From Pseudomonadota bacterium (lineage in GTDB: Bacteria; Pseudomonadota; Gammaproteobacteria; Pseudomonadales; Oceanobacteraceae): 64,000 nt of DNA. The stretch lies in contig JAIXHJ010000013.1 in assembly GCA_030145845.1 (NCBI GenBank), forward strand, positions 1-64,000. Reading direction: 5' to 3'. Each line of letters starts with the position of its first letter. Positions within the stretch are counted from its first letter, which is position 1. The position numbers and the translations under genes are program-made. Under the pieces are notes generated by a model. That model did no database searches and was not told the origin of the DNA. It worked only from the letters and a program-made list of their open reading frames with translations. This document shows positions 8,449 through 17,035 of this stretch, in pieces.

Positions 8449-9219
8449 ATGACAGTACGGGCTGATTTCAGCGGCCAGCGGGTGTGGGTGACCGGTGCCG
8501 CCAGCGGCATCGGGCAGGCCATTGCCGGCGCATTTGCCGCTGCCGGCGCGCTGGTGACAGCACTGGATATTAATCCGGCGGACAGTCTGCCGGGCTGTTT
8601 TCAGCAGCGTCTGGATGTGACGGATGCACAGCAGGTTGCGATTACCTGTGAACGCCTGCTGGCTGAACAGGGTGGTGTGGATGTTCTGGTGAATGCCGCG
8701 GGGGTGCTGCGGGTCGGGACGCTCGACCGCTTAACGGCAGCGGACTGGCACCACTGCATGGCCGTGAATGCCGCCGGTGTGTTCCATCTGCTCAGCGCAC
8801 TGACGCCGGTGTTCCGGACACAACGCCGTGGGGCGGTGGTGACGGTGGCATCCAATGCTGCTCATGTGCCGCGCATGGGGATGGCGGCTTACTGTGCTTC
8901 GAAAGCGGCGGTCCGCAGTCTGACCCAGTGTGCCGGACTGGAACTGGCACCTTATGGTGTGCGCTGCAATCTGGTCTCTCCGGGGTCAACGGATACGCCG
9001 ATGCTGCATGGCATGTTTGCTGATGCAGACACCCGCCAGCACAGCATTTCCACCCTTATTGCCGGTCTGCCGGAACAGTACAAAGCTGGCATTCCGCTGC
9101 AGAAAATTGCCATGCCGCAGGATATTGCCAACGCCGTACTCTTCCTCGCGTCGGACATGGCTTCGCATATCACCATGCAGGATATTGTGGTGGACGGTGG
9201 TGCGACACTGGCCGCCTGA
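8449..9219 (+). CDS. entA: 2,3-dihydro-2,3-dihydroxybenzoate dehydrogenase
   Basis: This short-chain dehydrogenase of 256 residues oxidises 2,3-dihydro-DHB to DHB with NAD+. It shows the VTGAASGIGQAIA nucleotide-binding motif near the N terminus, VNAAGVL, and the catalytic YCASKAAV Tyr-x-x-x-Lys. ATG 8449 follows the entB stop by one base, with GGAG upstream. The assignment as EntA rather than a general SDR rests on its place directly after entCEB and on normal EntA length. Confidence 0.93.
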   Translation: MTVRADFSGQRVWVTGAASGIGQAIAGAFAAAGALVTALDINPADSLPGCFQQRLDVTDAQQVAITCERLLAEQGGVDVLVNAAGVLRVGTLDRLTAADWHHCMAVNAAGVFHLLSALTPVFRTQRRGAVVTVASNAAHVPRMGMAAYCASKAAVRSLTQCAGLELAPYGVRCNLVSPGSTDTPMLHGMFADADTRQHSISTLIAGLPEQYKAGIPLQKIAMPQDIANAVLFLASDMASHITMQDIVVDGGATLAA

Positions 9220-9259
9220 TGGGTTAACCGCAGAATAAAAAACAGGATAAAACGGATTT

Positions 9260-10456
9260 ATGTCATTCAGCATGACAGCGAATAAGCTGTTCACCGGCCT
9301 GAGAGCCGGCTTTTTTTTCACCCTGTCGCTGCCTCTGCTCAGCAGTTGTGGCAGCAGCGGAAACAGCAGCGGCGTGGCAGAGGATAATCCGCCCCCGCTG
9401 CCGGTCAGTGTGGTGACCGTCCGCGCAGCTCCGCATCCCCTGTATGCCGAACTGCCCGGCCGGGTTGCGGCGTTCCGTATGTCGGAAGTGCGTCCGCAGG
9501 TCAGCGGTATTGTGGAAAAGCGTCTGTTTGAAGAAGGTGCGGATGTGCAGGCCGGCGATCTGCTTTACCGCATTGATGATGCCAGTTACCGGGCGGTTTA
9601 TAAGCAACGTCTGGCGGACCTGGCTGTGGCTCAGGCCAGTCTGGTGAACCTGCGCATCAGTGTGGACCGCTATGCTCAGCTGGTCGGCAGTGAGGGGGTC
9701 AGCCAGCATGAATACGAACTGGCGCAGGCGGCGTTTGCCCAGGGGGAAGCTCAGGTAAAGGCGGCCGAAGCAGCGGTGGAAGTGGCGCGTATTGATCTGA
9801 CGCGTACTGAAATCCGTGCGCCGATTAATGGCCGCATCGGACGTTCTTCAGTGACCGAAGGTGCGCTGGTGACGGTCGGGCAGGATGAGCCGCTGGCGAC
9901 GATTCAGCAGCCGGACCCTGTGTATGTGGATATCGTGCAGTCCAGTCAGGAGCAGGTACGCAATAAACGCCGCCTGATCCGCGGCGATTTATTACCCGGC
10001 GACCGCGGGGTCGGACTGTTGCTGGAAGACGGTGCGGCGTATGAATTTTCCGGCGAGCTGAAATTTTCGGAAATGAATGTTGATGCCGACACTGGCGTGG
10101 TAACGCTGCGGGCGCAGTTCCCTAATCCGCACGGGCTGCTGTTACCGGGTATGTACGTCAGGGCAAAAATCAGTCAGGGCACCGAACCTGCCGCCATGCG
10201 CGTGCCGCAGCAGGCCGTGCGCTACAACGGCAAAGGCGAGGCAACCGCCTGGGTTATTAATCCGGCGGGGGAAGCTGAACTGCGCTACCCGGAAATTATC
10301 AGTGCCGCGGGTGATGACTGGCTGGTGCGCAGTGGTATGGCGGATGGCGAGGCGGTGGTCATGGAAGGCTCACTGAAACTCTGGCCCGGACGCACGGTGG
10401 ACATCAGCAGCCATGAACTGGCCGGCGGTTCTGCAGGGAGCCGGGTACAGCCATGA
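9260..10456 (+). CDS. RND efflux pump periplasmic adaptor (MFP) lipoprotein
   Basis: A 398-residue AcrA/MexA-like adaptor. The lipobox LSSC puts the lipidated Cys at residue 30, anchoring it to the inner membrane. The lipoyl halves flank a helical hairpin (about 100-170: ADLAVAQASLVN and AEAAVEVARIDLTRTEIRAP), followed by beta-barrel and membrane-proximal regions. It lies 40 bases after entA and its stop overlaps the pump gene (ATGA), so it belongs to the entCEBA transcript. Together with the RND pump and a TolC-like channel it probably exports the finished siderophore from the periplasm. Confidence 0.92.
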   Translation: MSFSMTANKLFTGLRAGFFFTLSLPLLSSCGSSGNSSGVAEDNPPPLPVSVVTVRAAPHPLYAELPGRVAAFRMSEVRPQVSGIVEKRLFEEGADVQAGDLLYRIDDASYRAVYKQRLADLAVAQASLVNLRISVDRYAQLVGSEGVSQHEYELAQAAFAQGEAQVKAAEAAVEVARIDLTRTEIRAPINGRIGRSSVTEGALVTVGQDEPLATIQQPDPVYVDIVQSSQEQVRNKRRLIRGDLLPGDRGVGLLLEDGAAYEFSGELKFSEMNVDADTGVVTLRAQFPNPHGLLLPGMYVRAKISQGTEPAAMRVPQQAVRYNGKGEATAWVINPAGEAELRYPEIISAAGDDWLVRSGMADGEAVVMEGSLKLWPGRTVDISSHELAGGSAGSRVQP

Positions 10457-13400
10457 TTTCGCATTTTTTTATTGAACGCCCGGTGTTTGCCTGGGTGGTG
10501 GCCATTCTGATTATGCTGGCCGGCCTGATGAGTCTGCGTGTGTTGCCGGTTTCCCAGTATCCGGATATTGCCCCGCCCATTGTCCGTGTCGGTACGGTTT
10601 ATCCCGGTGCAGCGGCGGCGGTGGTGGAAAGCAGTGTCACTCAGGTACTGGAACAGGAACTGAAAGGGCTGGAAGGCCTGCTGTATTTTAATTCCACCAG
10701 TTCGTCGGACGGCGAAAGCGACATCATGCTGTTTTTCGAGCACGGACGTGATGCCGAAGTGGCGCAGCTGATGGTACAGAATAAAGTCAATCAGGTCGCT
10801 TACCGCTTACCGGCCAGTGTGCAGCAGAACGGTATTAATGTGACCACACTGCAGAACACCTTTCTTATGGTGGCGGTGTTTTACGACGAAACCGGCATGA
10901 TGAGTGATGGCGATATTGCCGACTGGCTGAGTAATCATATCGTCGATGCCGTCAGCCGCATCACTGGTGTCGGCCGGGTGCAGAATTTCGGTTCCTCCTA
11001 CGCCATGCGCATCTGGCTTGAGCCGCATAAACTGGCCAGTTATGGTCTGATGCCGGCGGATGTTATCAGCACCATTGAAGCACAGAATGTTGAAGTGCCG
11101 GTGGGTGAACTGGGGGCACAGCCATCCGCGGCAGAGCAGCAGCTGAATGTCACGGTTACCGCACTGTCGCGTCTGCAGTCGGCGCAGGAATTCCGGGAGC
11201 TGGTGATTAAAACCCGGACTGATGGTGCCGTGGTGCGTCTTGGCGATGTGGCAGAGGTTGCTGTCGGGCAGGAAAATTACGGCAGTGTTTCGCGCCTGAA
11301 CGGGATGCCGGCATCGGGCATGGCGATTATGACCTCACCGGGGGCCAATTCACTGGCTACGGCGGCGGCGGTCAAAGCCCGTCTGGCACAGTTGCAGCGT
11401 TCCTTTCCCCAGGGTGTAAAGGTCATGTACCCGGAAGATGCCACGCGTTTTGTCAAACGTTCCATCAGCGCGGTCTTTCAGACACTGGCCGAAGCCGTAT
11501 TGCTGGTGGTGCTGGTGATGTTCCTGTTTCTGCAGAACTGGCGCGCGACTCTGATTCCGGCCGTGACCGTGCCGGTAGTTCTGCTCGGCACCTGCGCAGT
11601 GCTGGCAGCCGGCGGATTTTCCATTAATACCCTGACCCTGTTCGGCATGGTACTGGCCATCGGCCTGCTGGTGGATGATGCCATTGTGGTGGTGGAAAAT
11701 GTTGAGCGGCTGATGCAGCAGCAGGGGCTGAATGCACGACAGGCTACGCGCCGCTCAATGCAGGAAATTACCAGCGCCCTGATCGGCATTGCGGTGGTGC
11801 TGGGTGCAGTATTTCTGCCTATGGCATTTTTCCCCGGTTCGGTGGGCGTTATTTACCGGCAGTTTTCAGTCACGCTGGTAACGGCCATGGCACTGTCAGT
11901 GCTGGTGGCAATTACGCTGACCCCGGCGCTGTGTGCGCTGTTGTTGCAGAAGCCGGCAGAGAATAACAACAGCACAGCTGCCACGACATGGCTGCAGCGC
12001 AGCCTGCAGTTGCTGGGTGGGCTGCAGCAGAAATATCAGACCGCCTTATCGGCTTTTCTCACCCGCCCGCGGCGTTTTATCGTCATTTATTGTCTGTTGG
12101 GTGGTGCCGTGTGGTATGGCTATCAGAAATTACCGACCACGTTTCTGCCGGAAGATGATCAGGGCACGGTGATGGTGCGCTATATGCTGCCGCCAGGAGC
12201 AACTTATCAGCGTACGGCTGATGTGGTGCAGCAGATTGAGCAGTATTTTCTGCAGCAGGAAAAAAAGAATGTCGACGCCATTTATACGGTGGCCGGTTTC
12301 AGTTTCAGTGGTTCCGGCCAGAATGCCGGTATTGCTTTTGTGAACCTGCGTGACTGGGACGAACGCCGTGGCCGTGAAAATACAGCGCAGGCCGTGGCCA
12401 GCCGGGCAACGCAGCAGCTGAATAACAGCCTGCGGGATGCAAAAATGTTTGCCATGGTGCTGCCGCCGGTGGACGGCCTCGGCGATACCGCCGGTTTTGA
12501 ATTCTGGCTGCAGGACAGCGCGGCGGCCGGTTATGAAACCTTAACCGCCAAAGCGCGTCAGTTGACAGAAGCCATCAGTCGTGATGCGGATGTTTTATTT
12601 GCCGATGCCGACGGCAGTGATATTACCCCGCAGCTGCGGGTGCTGATTGATCAGCAGAAAGCCTCGGCGCTGGGGCTGGATCTGGATGATGTTAATGACA
12701 CCCTCAGCATTGCCTGGGGTGGTGTGTATGTGAATGATTTTGTGCATCACGGGCGGGTCAAAAAAGTCATGGTGCAGTCGGCGGCTGACTACCGCTCACA
12801 ACCTGACGATCTGCGTCACTGGTTTGTGCGCGGAAATAATGGCGCCATGACGCCGTTTTCCGCTTTCAGTCAGACCCGCTGGGAAGCGGGGCCGTCGCAG
12901 CTGGCGCGCTTTAACGGACTGCCGGCTGTTGAAATCAGCGGCGCCGGCCTGCCGGGCGCCAGTTCCGGCGATATTATGCAGATGATTGAGCAGCAGGCGG
13001 GTACTGTGGATGGGACGGCGATGGCGTGGAGCGGATTGTCGTATCAGGACCGGATTTCTGCCGATCAGGCACCGTTGCTGTATGCGGCTTCCATTCTGTT
13101 TGTCTTCCTCTGTCTGGCAGCGTTATACGAAAGCTGGTCAGTACCGCTGGCGGTCATGATGGTGATTCCGCTGGGACTGGCGGGCGCCATTGCCGGGGTG
13201 ATGCTGCTGGGGATGAAAAACGATATTTTCTTTCAGGTCGGTGTCCTCACCACCATCGGTCTGGCGGCCAAGAATGCCATTCTGATTGTTGAATTCGCAG
13301 AGTCCCGCGTGCAGCAGGGAGAAGCGGCACTGTCCGCCGTACTGACCGCTGCCGGGCAGCGTCTGCGGCCGATCCTGATGACTTCCCTGGCATTCGGTGC

Positions 13401-13611
13401 CGGTGTGGTGCCGCTGCTGCTGAGCAGCGGACCCGGTGCTGCCGGGCAGCATGCGATCGGCGCCAGTGTGCTTGGCGGGGTTATCTCGGCGACCTCGCTG
13501 GCCATCTTCTTTATACCGCTGTGCTATCTGCTGATTGCACAGCTGCGTCAGCGCTGGCAGGCGCGGCGTACGGCTTCCGATATAAGTAATAAATCAGAAT
13601 TTAATAGCTGA
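10453..13611 (+). CDS. RND multidrug/siderophore efflux pump, HAE1 (AcrB/MexB/VexH) type
   Basis: This 1052-residue inner-membrane proton-driven exporter has the usual 12-helix layout with two large periplasmic loops. The N terminus FFIERPVFAWVVAILIMLAG is typical of AcrB-like pumps. Proton-relay residues are visible: adjacent Asp408-Asp409 (LLVDDAIVVVENVER) in TM4 and Lys940 (AAKNAILIVEFAE) in TM10. It is coupled by ATGA to the adaptor gene. Co-transcription with DHB biosynthesis suggests a dedicated siderophore exporter, as described for Vibrio VexGH with vibriobactin. No strong terminator was found between its stop and the next Fur-type site. Confidence 0.93.
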   Translation: MISHFFIERPVFAWVVAILIMLAGLMSLRVLPVSQYPDIAPPIVRVGTVYPGAAAAVVESSVTQVLEQELKGLEGLLYFNSTSSSDGESDIMLFFEHGRDAEVAQLMVQNKVNQVAYRLPASVQQNGINVTTLQNTFLMVAVFYDETGMMSDGDIADWLSNHIVDAVSRITGVGRVQNFGSSYAMRIWLEPHKLASYGLMPADVISTIEAQNVEVPVGELGAQPSAAEQQLNVTVTALSRLQSAQEFRELVIKTRTDGAVVRLGDVAEVAVGQENYGSVSRLNGMPASGMAIMTSPGANSLATAAAVKARLAQLQRSFPQGVKVMYPEDATRFVKRSISAVFQTLAEAVLLVVLVMFLFLQNWRATLIPAVTVPVVLLGTCAVLAAGGFSINTLTLFGMVLAIGLLVDDAIVVVENVERLMQQQGLNARQATRRSMQEITSALIGIAVVLGAVFLPMAFFPGSVGVIYRQFSVTLVTAMALSVLVAITLTPALCALLLQKPAENNNSTAATTWLQRSLQLLGGLQQKYQTALSAFLTRPRRFIVIYCLLGGAVWYGYQKLPTTFLPEDDQGTVMVRYMLPPGATYQRTADVVQQIEQYFLQQEKKNVDAIYTVAGFSFSGSGQNAGIAFVNLRDWDERRGRENTAQAVASRATQQLNNSLRDAKMFAMVLPPVDGLGDTAGFEFWLQDSAAAGYETLTAKARQLTEAISRDADVLFADADGSDITPQLRVLIDQQKASALGLDLDDVNDTLSIAWGGVYVNDFVHHGRVKKVMVQSAADYRSQPDDLRHWFVRGNNGAMTPFSAFSQTRWEAGPSQLARFNGLPAVEISGAGLPGASSGDIMQMIEQQAGTVDGTAMAWSGLSYQDRISADQAPLLYAASILFVFLCLAALYESWSVPLAVMMVIPLGLAGAIAGVMLLGMKNDIFFQVGVLTTIGLAAKNAILIVEFAESRVQQGEAALSAVLTAAGQRLRPILMTSLAFGAGVVPLLLSSGPGAAGQHAIGASVLGGVISATSLAIFFIPLCYLLIAQLRQRWQARRTASDISNKSEFNS

Positions 13612-13668
13612 TAGTTCCTTTTTTTAAAAGAACAGGCAGCCTGTCATTGTCTTTACAAATAAGGTTAA

Positions 13669-13699
13669 TTGTCAGTTGATAATGATTTTCGTTTATATA
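13669..13699 (+). promoter_or_regulatory. Fur-box-like site and promoter of the PepSY operon
   Basis: TTGTCA (13669-13674) is followed by gttgataatgattttcgttt (13675-13694), a partial Fur-box match, and a TATATAAA -10-like stretch beginning at 13694. It indicates an independent iron-regulated transcription start for the three membrane-protein genes that follow. The spacer is long (about 19), so the promoter assignment is tentative. Confidence 0.6.
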
Positions 13700-13745
13700 A
13701 AATGCCAGCATGTCTTGAGGCCGGCGGATGCGGCGGGAGAAGGTT

Positions 13746-14021
13746 ATGGTCACATTATTTCTGGTTCTGACACTGGCAGGCTGTTTACTGCTGTTTCTGA
13801 CGCATCCCAATCAACGCTGGCTGCATAAACCGCTGGCCGTTATGCCCTGGCGCTGGCTCGGGGTCGCGTTTGTGCTGGCCGGCTTATTCAGCGCGGTCAG
13901 TTATCTGCCGGTGAATGCCGCGCTGTTCGCCTGGCTGGTGATTATGATGCTGGTGATCGGTCTGCTGCCGTTCGCTGCCTTACTGAAAGAGGACGGGGGG
14001 GAGAAACACCGTGGCCACTGA
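13746..14021 (+). CDS. Small inner-membrane protein, DUF3325-like, first gene of a PepSY iron operon
   Basis: A 91-residue protein with three hydrophobic segments (about 1-18, 33-53 and 58-78) and a short charged tail. ATG 13746 was preferred over 13728 because GGGAG lies seven bases upstream. Small proteins of this size and topology (DUF3325 family) commonly precede PepSY reductase-like genes in iron-uptake loci. The family assignment is from layout and general similarity, not from a search. It overlaps the next gene by 11 bases. Confidence 0.7.
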   Translation: MVTLFLVLTLAGCLLLFLTHPNQRWLHKPLAVMPWRWLGVAFVLAGLFSAVSYLPVNAALFAWLVIMMLVIGLLPFAALLKEDGGEKHRGH

Positions 14022-14349
14022 TGTTAACGGCGTGGCGGCCGGAACGGTTTCTGCCAGCAAAAAAGCCAGCCAGATTCAGCCACACTGGTGGCGTAAAACG
14101 TTTGCCGGGGCGGTACTCGGTTTCACGCTGACGTTTGCCCTGATCGGTATTTTTGCCTGGGCCGGGCCGGGGGGCATTTCTGCACCCGATAAAGTGCAGT
14201 TCAATATGTGGATGGTCACACCGGTCTGGATGCTGATTTTCAGTCTGGTGTATTTATTCCGTACCGGTAACCGCGCGCTGATCTTTATGCTGGCTTTTAA
14301 TCTGCTGGCTTATGCCATTCTGTTTATTGTGCGCGGGGAGTCCGGCTGA
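14011..14349 (+). CDS. Small inner-membrane iron-uptake protein (DUF3649-like)
   Basis: A 112-residue membrane protein starting at GTG 14011, with a G-rich ribosome site at 13995-14002. After a cytoplasmic N terminus there are three hydrophobic segments (about 32-53, 64-85 and 90-107). FAGAVLGFTLTFALIG-type helix and PVWMLIFSLVYLFR resemble the small iron-transport proteins found between DUF3325 and PepSY genes. Its stop overlaps the PepSY start by one base, so the three are translationally coupled. The molecular role is unknown; an accessory role in periplasmic ferric-siderophore handling is inference. Confidence 0.68.
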   Translation: MATDVNGVAAGTVSASKKASQIQPHWWRKTFAGAVLGFTLTFALIGIFAWAGPGGISAPDKVQFNMWMVTPVWMLIFSLVYLFRTGNRALIFMLAFNLLAYAILFIVRGESG

Positions 14350-16025
14350 TGAAAGTCCGCAGTGATATTTTGCGGGTTTATAAAACCCTGCACACCTGGG
14401 TCGGTATTACTTCCGGGCTGCTGTTATTTATCGGTTTTTTTGCCGGTGCGGTCACCATGTTCAAGCAGCCGGTCGACCGCTGGGTCAGTGCGCCGGAACA
14501 ACGCTTACCCGGCGTGGAAGCCAGCCAGCTGGATTCACTGGTGCAGCAGGTGGTGACGCAGCATCCGGAAGCCCGCGAAGGGTTTACCCTGTACCTGCGC
14601 AATGACGAAAGTATTTCTGCTCCGGTTCGCTGGGAAGCGCATGAAGAAGAGGAAGGCGAAGAAGGACATCACCATCATGGTCCGGAACTCGATGCCGTAC
14701 ACTGGCATGCGTCACTGGACAGCAATGGTGAACTGAATGCTGAACAGATCCGCCCGACCATGCTGGGTGAACTGATTGATATGTTGCACCGCACGGGTGG
14801 TGTTCCCGGTACGCTGGGAGGTGAACAGGCCGGTATTCTGCTGATGGGAGTGGCCGGTATTCTTTATTCGCTGGCTCTGGTCTCCGGTCTGATTATTCTG
14901 TTGCCGACCCTGATCAAGGATTTTTTTATTCTGCGCCGCGGTAAAAACCGTAAACGTTTCTGGCTGGATGCTCACAATGTCATCGGTATTACCAGCCTGC
15001 CGTTTCATCTGATTATTGCCATGACGGTGGTGGTATTCGCCTTTCATGACCAGTTTTATGATGGTCTGCATGAGATGGTTTACGGTGAACAGCCAATGTT
15101 CGGTGCCCGTCCGGCACAGCCGCCACAGCCACAGTCGGCAGAGAATATGCTGCCGGTCAGTGAGCTGATCCGTAACGTGCAGCTGGCGGCCCCGGATTTT
15201 GAAGTCACTGAAATGCTGTTTATGGGGCTGGAAGGTCCGCGCCCTGTGGTACGGGCGGGGATTTATAATCCGGATTATCTGGTGCACGGTCCCATCACTG
15301 CCTATGCCGGCATTAATCCGTACAGTGGCGACGTGACCATGACCAATATGATTCCCGGTGAGGGGAGTGTGTGGAGCGAAATTGTGATGCATTTCTTCGC
15401 CCTGCATTTCGGCAGTTTTGGTGGCGATTCCGTACGCTGGGTGTATTTCCTGCTCGGTTTAAGCGGCGCCTTTCTGTTTTATTCCGGTAATTTACTCTGG
15501 GTTGAATCGCGGCGTAAAAAGCAGAAACGGGGGCAGGCCTTGCCGCAGCAGCAACGCAATACGCGCTGGATGGCCGCCGCCACTGTGGGTGTCTGTCTGG
15601 GCTCCATGGCCGGGGTGGCCATAGCGATGGCGGCCGGTAAATGGGGCACAGCCTTCAGCAGCAGTAATGTGAATGCGCTGTATGTGAATGTTTACTACAC
15701 CGTATTCCTCGCCTCAGTGATCTGGGCATTCTGGCGCGGCGCTGCACGGGCATCGGTCTCGCTGCTGCTGTTGTGTGCTTTCAGTTGTGCACTGATTCCG
15801 CTGACCAGTCTGATTGCGGTGGTTATTCCGGCCACCGGTCTGTGGGCGTATACCAGTCTGGCCACTCTCAGTGTGGATCTGACAGCATTGCTGCTGGCTG
15901 CTGTTTTTCTCTACGCGGCACGCCGCAGCCATCGTCGTCTGAGTCAGGCCGGGGCGGATACGGTGTGGAGCTATCAGCAGGCAAAAGAGTCCGCACCAGA
16001 AGGGGAAGTACTGCGTCAGGCCTGA
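14349..16025 (+). CDS. PepSY-domain membrane protein, putative ferric-siderophore reductase
   Basis: A 558-residue inner-membrane protein of the PepSY-associated TM helix family. The first helix is at about 19-38 and a large periplasmic loop (about 40-160) contains an acidic and His-rich stretch, EEEGEEGHHHHGPE, plus HWHAS. Further helices lie near 160-185, 210-230, 345-375 and 410-540. Conserved His residues in the helices (HTWVGI, HNVIGITSLPFHLI) are candidate heme or metal ligands. Relatives such as FpvG reduce iron in the periplasm during pyoverdine uptake. A similar role here is inferred from the Fur-type site and the siderophore context. Confidence 0.85.
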   Translation: MKVRSDILRVYKTLHTWVGITSGLLLFIGFFAGAVTMFKQPVDRWVSAPEQRLPGVEASQLDSLVQQVVTQHPEAREGFTLYLRNDESISAPVRWEAHEEEEGEEGHHHHGPELDAVHWHASLDSNGELNAEQIRPTMLGELIDMLHRTGGVPGTLGGEQAGILLMGVAGILYSLALVSGLIILLPTLIKDFFILRRGKNRKRFWLDAHNVIGITSLPFHLIIAMTVVVFAFHDQFYDGLHEMVYGEQPMFGARPAQPPQPQSAENMLPVSELIRNVQLAAPDFEVTEMLFMGLEGPRPVVRAGIYNPDYLVHGPITAYAGINPYSGDVTMTNMIPGEGSVWSEIVMHFFALHFGSFGGDSVRWVYFLLGLSGAFLFYSGNLLWVESRRKKQKRGQALPQQQRNTRWMAAATVGVCLGSMAGVAIAMAAGKWGTAFSSSNVNALYVNVYYTVFLASVIWAFWRGAARASVSLLLLCAFSCALIPLTSLIAVVIPATGLWAYTSLATLSVDLTALLLAAVFLYAARRSHRRLSQAGADTVWSYQQAKESAPEGEVLRQA

Positions 16026-17035
16026 TTGCTGGTCAGGGCAAAACGGTTCAGTAATTTATCCAGCTGCCAGGCAATGATCAGCACCAGGGTCATGGCTACG
16101 ATTACCGATGACAGACGGTAGGCGCTGGTATAAAAAATATCGTAATCCGGTTTCAGGTACTGACCGAACAGAATCCCTATGGTGGTCAGGGCGCCAAAGC
16201 CAACACCGGAACCGGCACGTTCCAGCAGATGCAGACGTGCTGCCAGCAGTACTGTCATAAACATCGCCAGCAGTACCAGCAGGAAATGTCCGATCAGGTC
16301 GGCCAGCAGAATCTGTACGCTGACGGCGAGAGCGCAGCCATAGGCCACGCCTTTGGCGCGGCTGATGGCACTGGCCATACTGCCCTGATAGGTCATCGGA
16401 AACAGCACCAGCATGGTGGCCACCTGTGCAGACAGCGAGTCGCGCAGGTCAAACATCTGAAAAACAATATAAGACAGGGTGGCCAGCGTCGCGCCCAGCA
16501 GGGTGCGGTGATTAATCTGTGCGTTATTCAGCGCTGGCCTGGGGGGCAGTGACGGTGTTTCTGGTTCCGGAATCAGCCAGTAAAAAATACTGGCACCGGC
16601 CACGGAAATCAGGGTGGCCAGCAGAGTGGCGACCATCATGTCATTGAGGCTGGCATCGGCATAACTGGAAAAATTCAGTACCGTCGACAGGGTTACCAGT
16701 CCGGATGCCCAGAGCAGGAAATACGGTGTGCTGGCCATAAAACGGAAATGGTAACCGTAAATAAAAAATACCCCGGCGATCATCAGCAGCGGATAGGGTG
16801 CCAGCAGCGATTTCAGCAGCCAGATCTCGGCAATATTCACCACCACCCCGGCAATAAACTGCAGCGCGACAACGCGGTTGAACACCGGTGCCATGCCCAG
16901 CAGCAGCATAGGAAAAACGGCAAAAAATACGCCGTATGGCCAGTTCATCAGTTTACACAGGGCGAAACCGGTGCAGCTGCCAAAGGCAATACGCAGCAGG
17001 CGGCGCTGTTCGTAAGGTGTCAGCTCAGTAGACAT
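16016..17035 (-). CDS. FUSC/DUF2955-family inner-membrane transporter (aromatic efflux type)
   Basis: A 339-residue membrane protein with two blocks of hydrophobic helices separated by a Pro-rich cytoplasmic stretch (EPETPSLPPRP) near the middle. This is the FUSC/AaeB-like layout, but half the length of full AaeB. ATG 17035 (MSTELTPYEQRR) lies inside the end of the upstream adaptor gene, an 11-base overlap indicating co-translation. With the adaptor and MarR gene it forms an operon resembling aromatic-acid or biocide efflux systems. Its 3' end overlaps the PepSY gene by 10 bases, tail to tail. The substrate is unknown. Confidence 0.8.
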   Translation of the reverse strand: MSTELTPYEQRRLLRIAFGSCTGFALCKLMNWPYGVFFAVFPMLLLGMAPVFNRVVALQFIAGVVVNIAEIWLLKSLLAPYPLLMIAGVFFIYGYHFRFMASTPYFLLWASGLVTLSTVLNFSSYADASLNDMMVATLLATLISVAGASIFYWLIPEPETPSLPPRPALNNAQINHRTLLGATLATLSYIVFQMFDLRDSLSAQVATMLVLFPMTYQGSMASAISRAKGVAYGCALAVSVQILLADLIGHFLLVLLAMFMTVLLAARLHLLERAGSGVGFGALTTIGILFGQYLKPDYDIFYTSAYRLSSVIVAMTLVLIIAWQLDKLLNRFALTSNQA

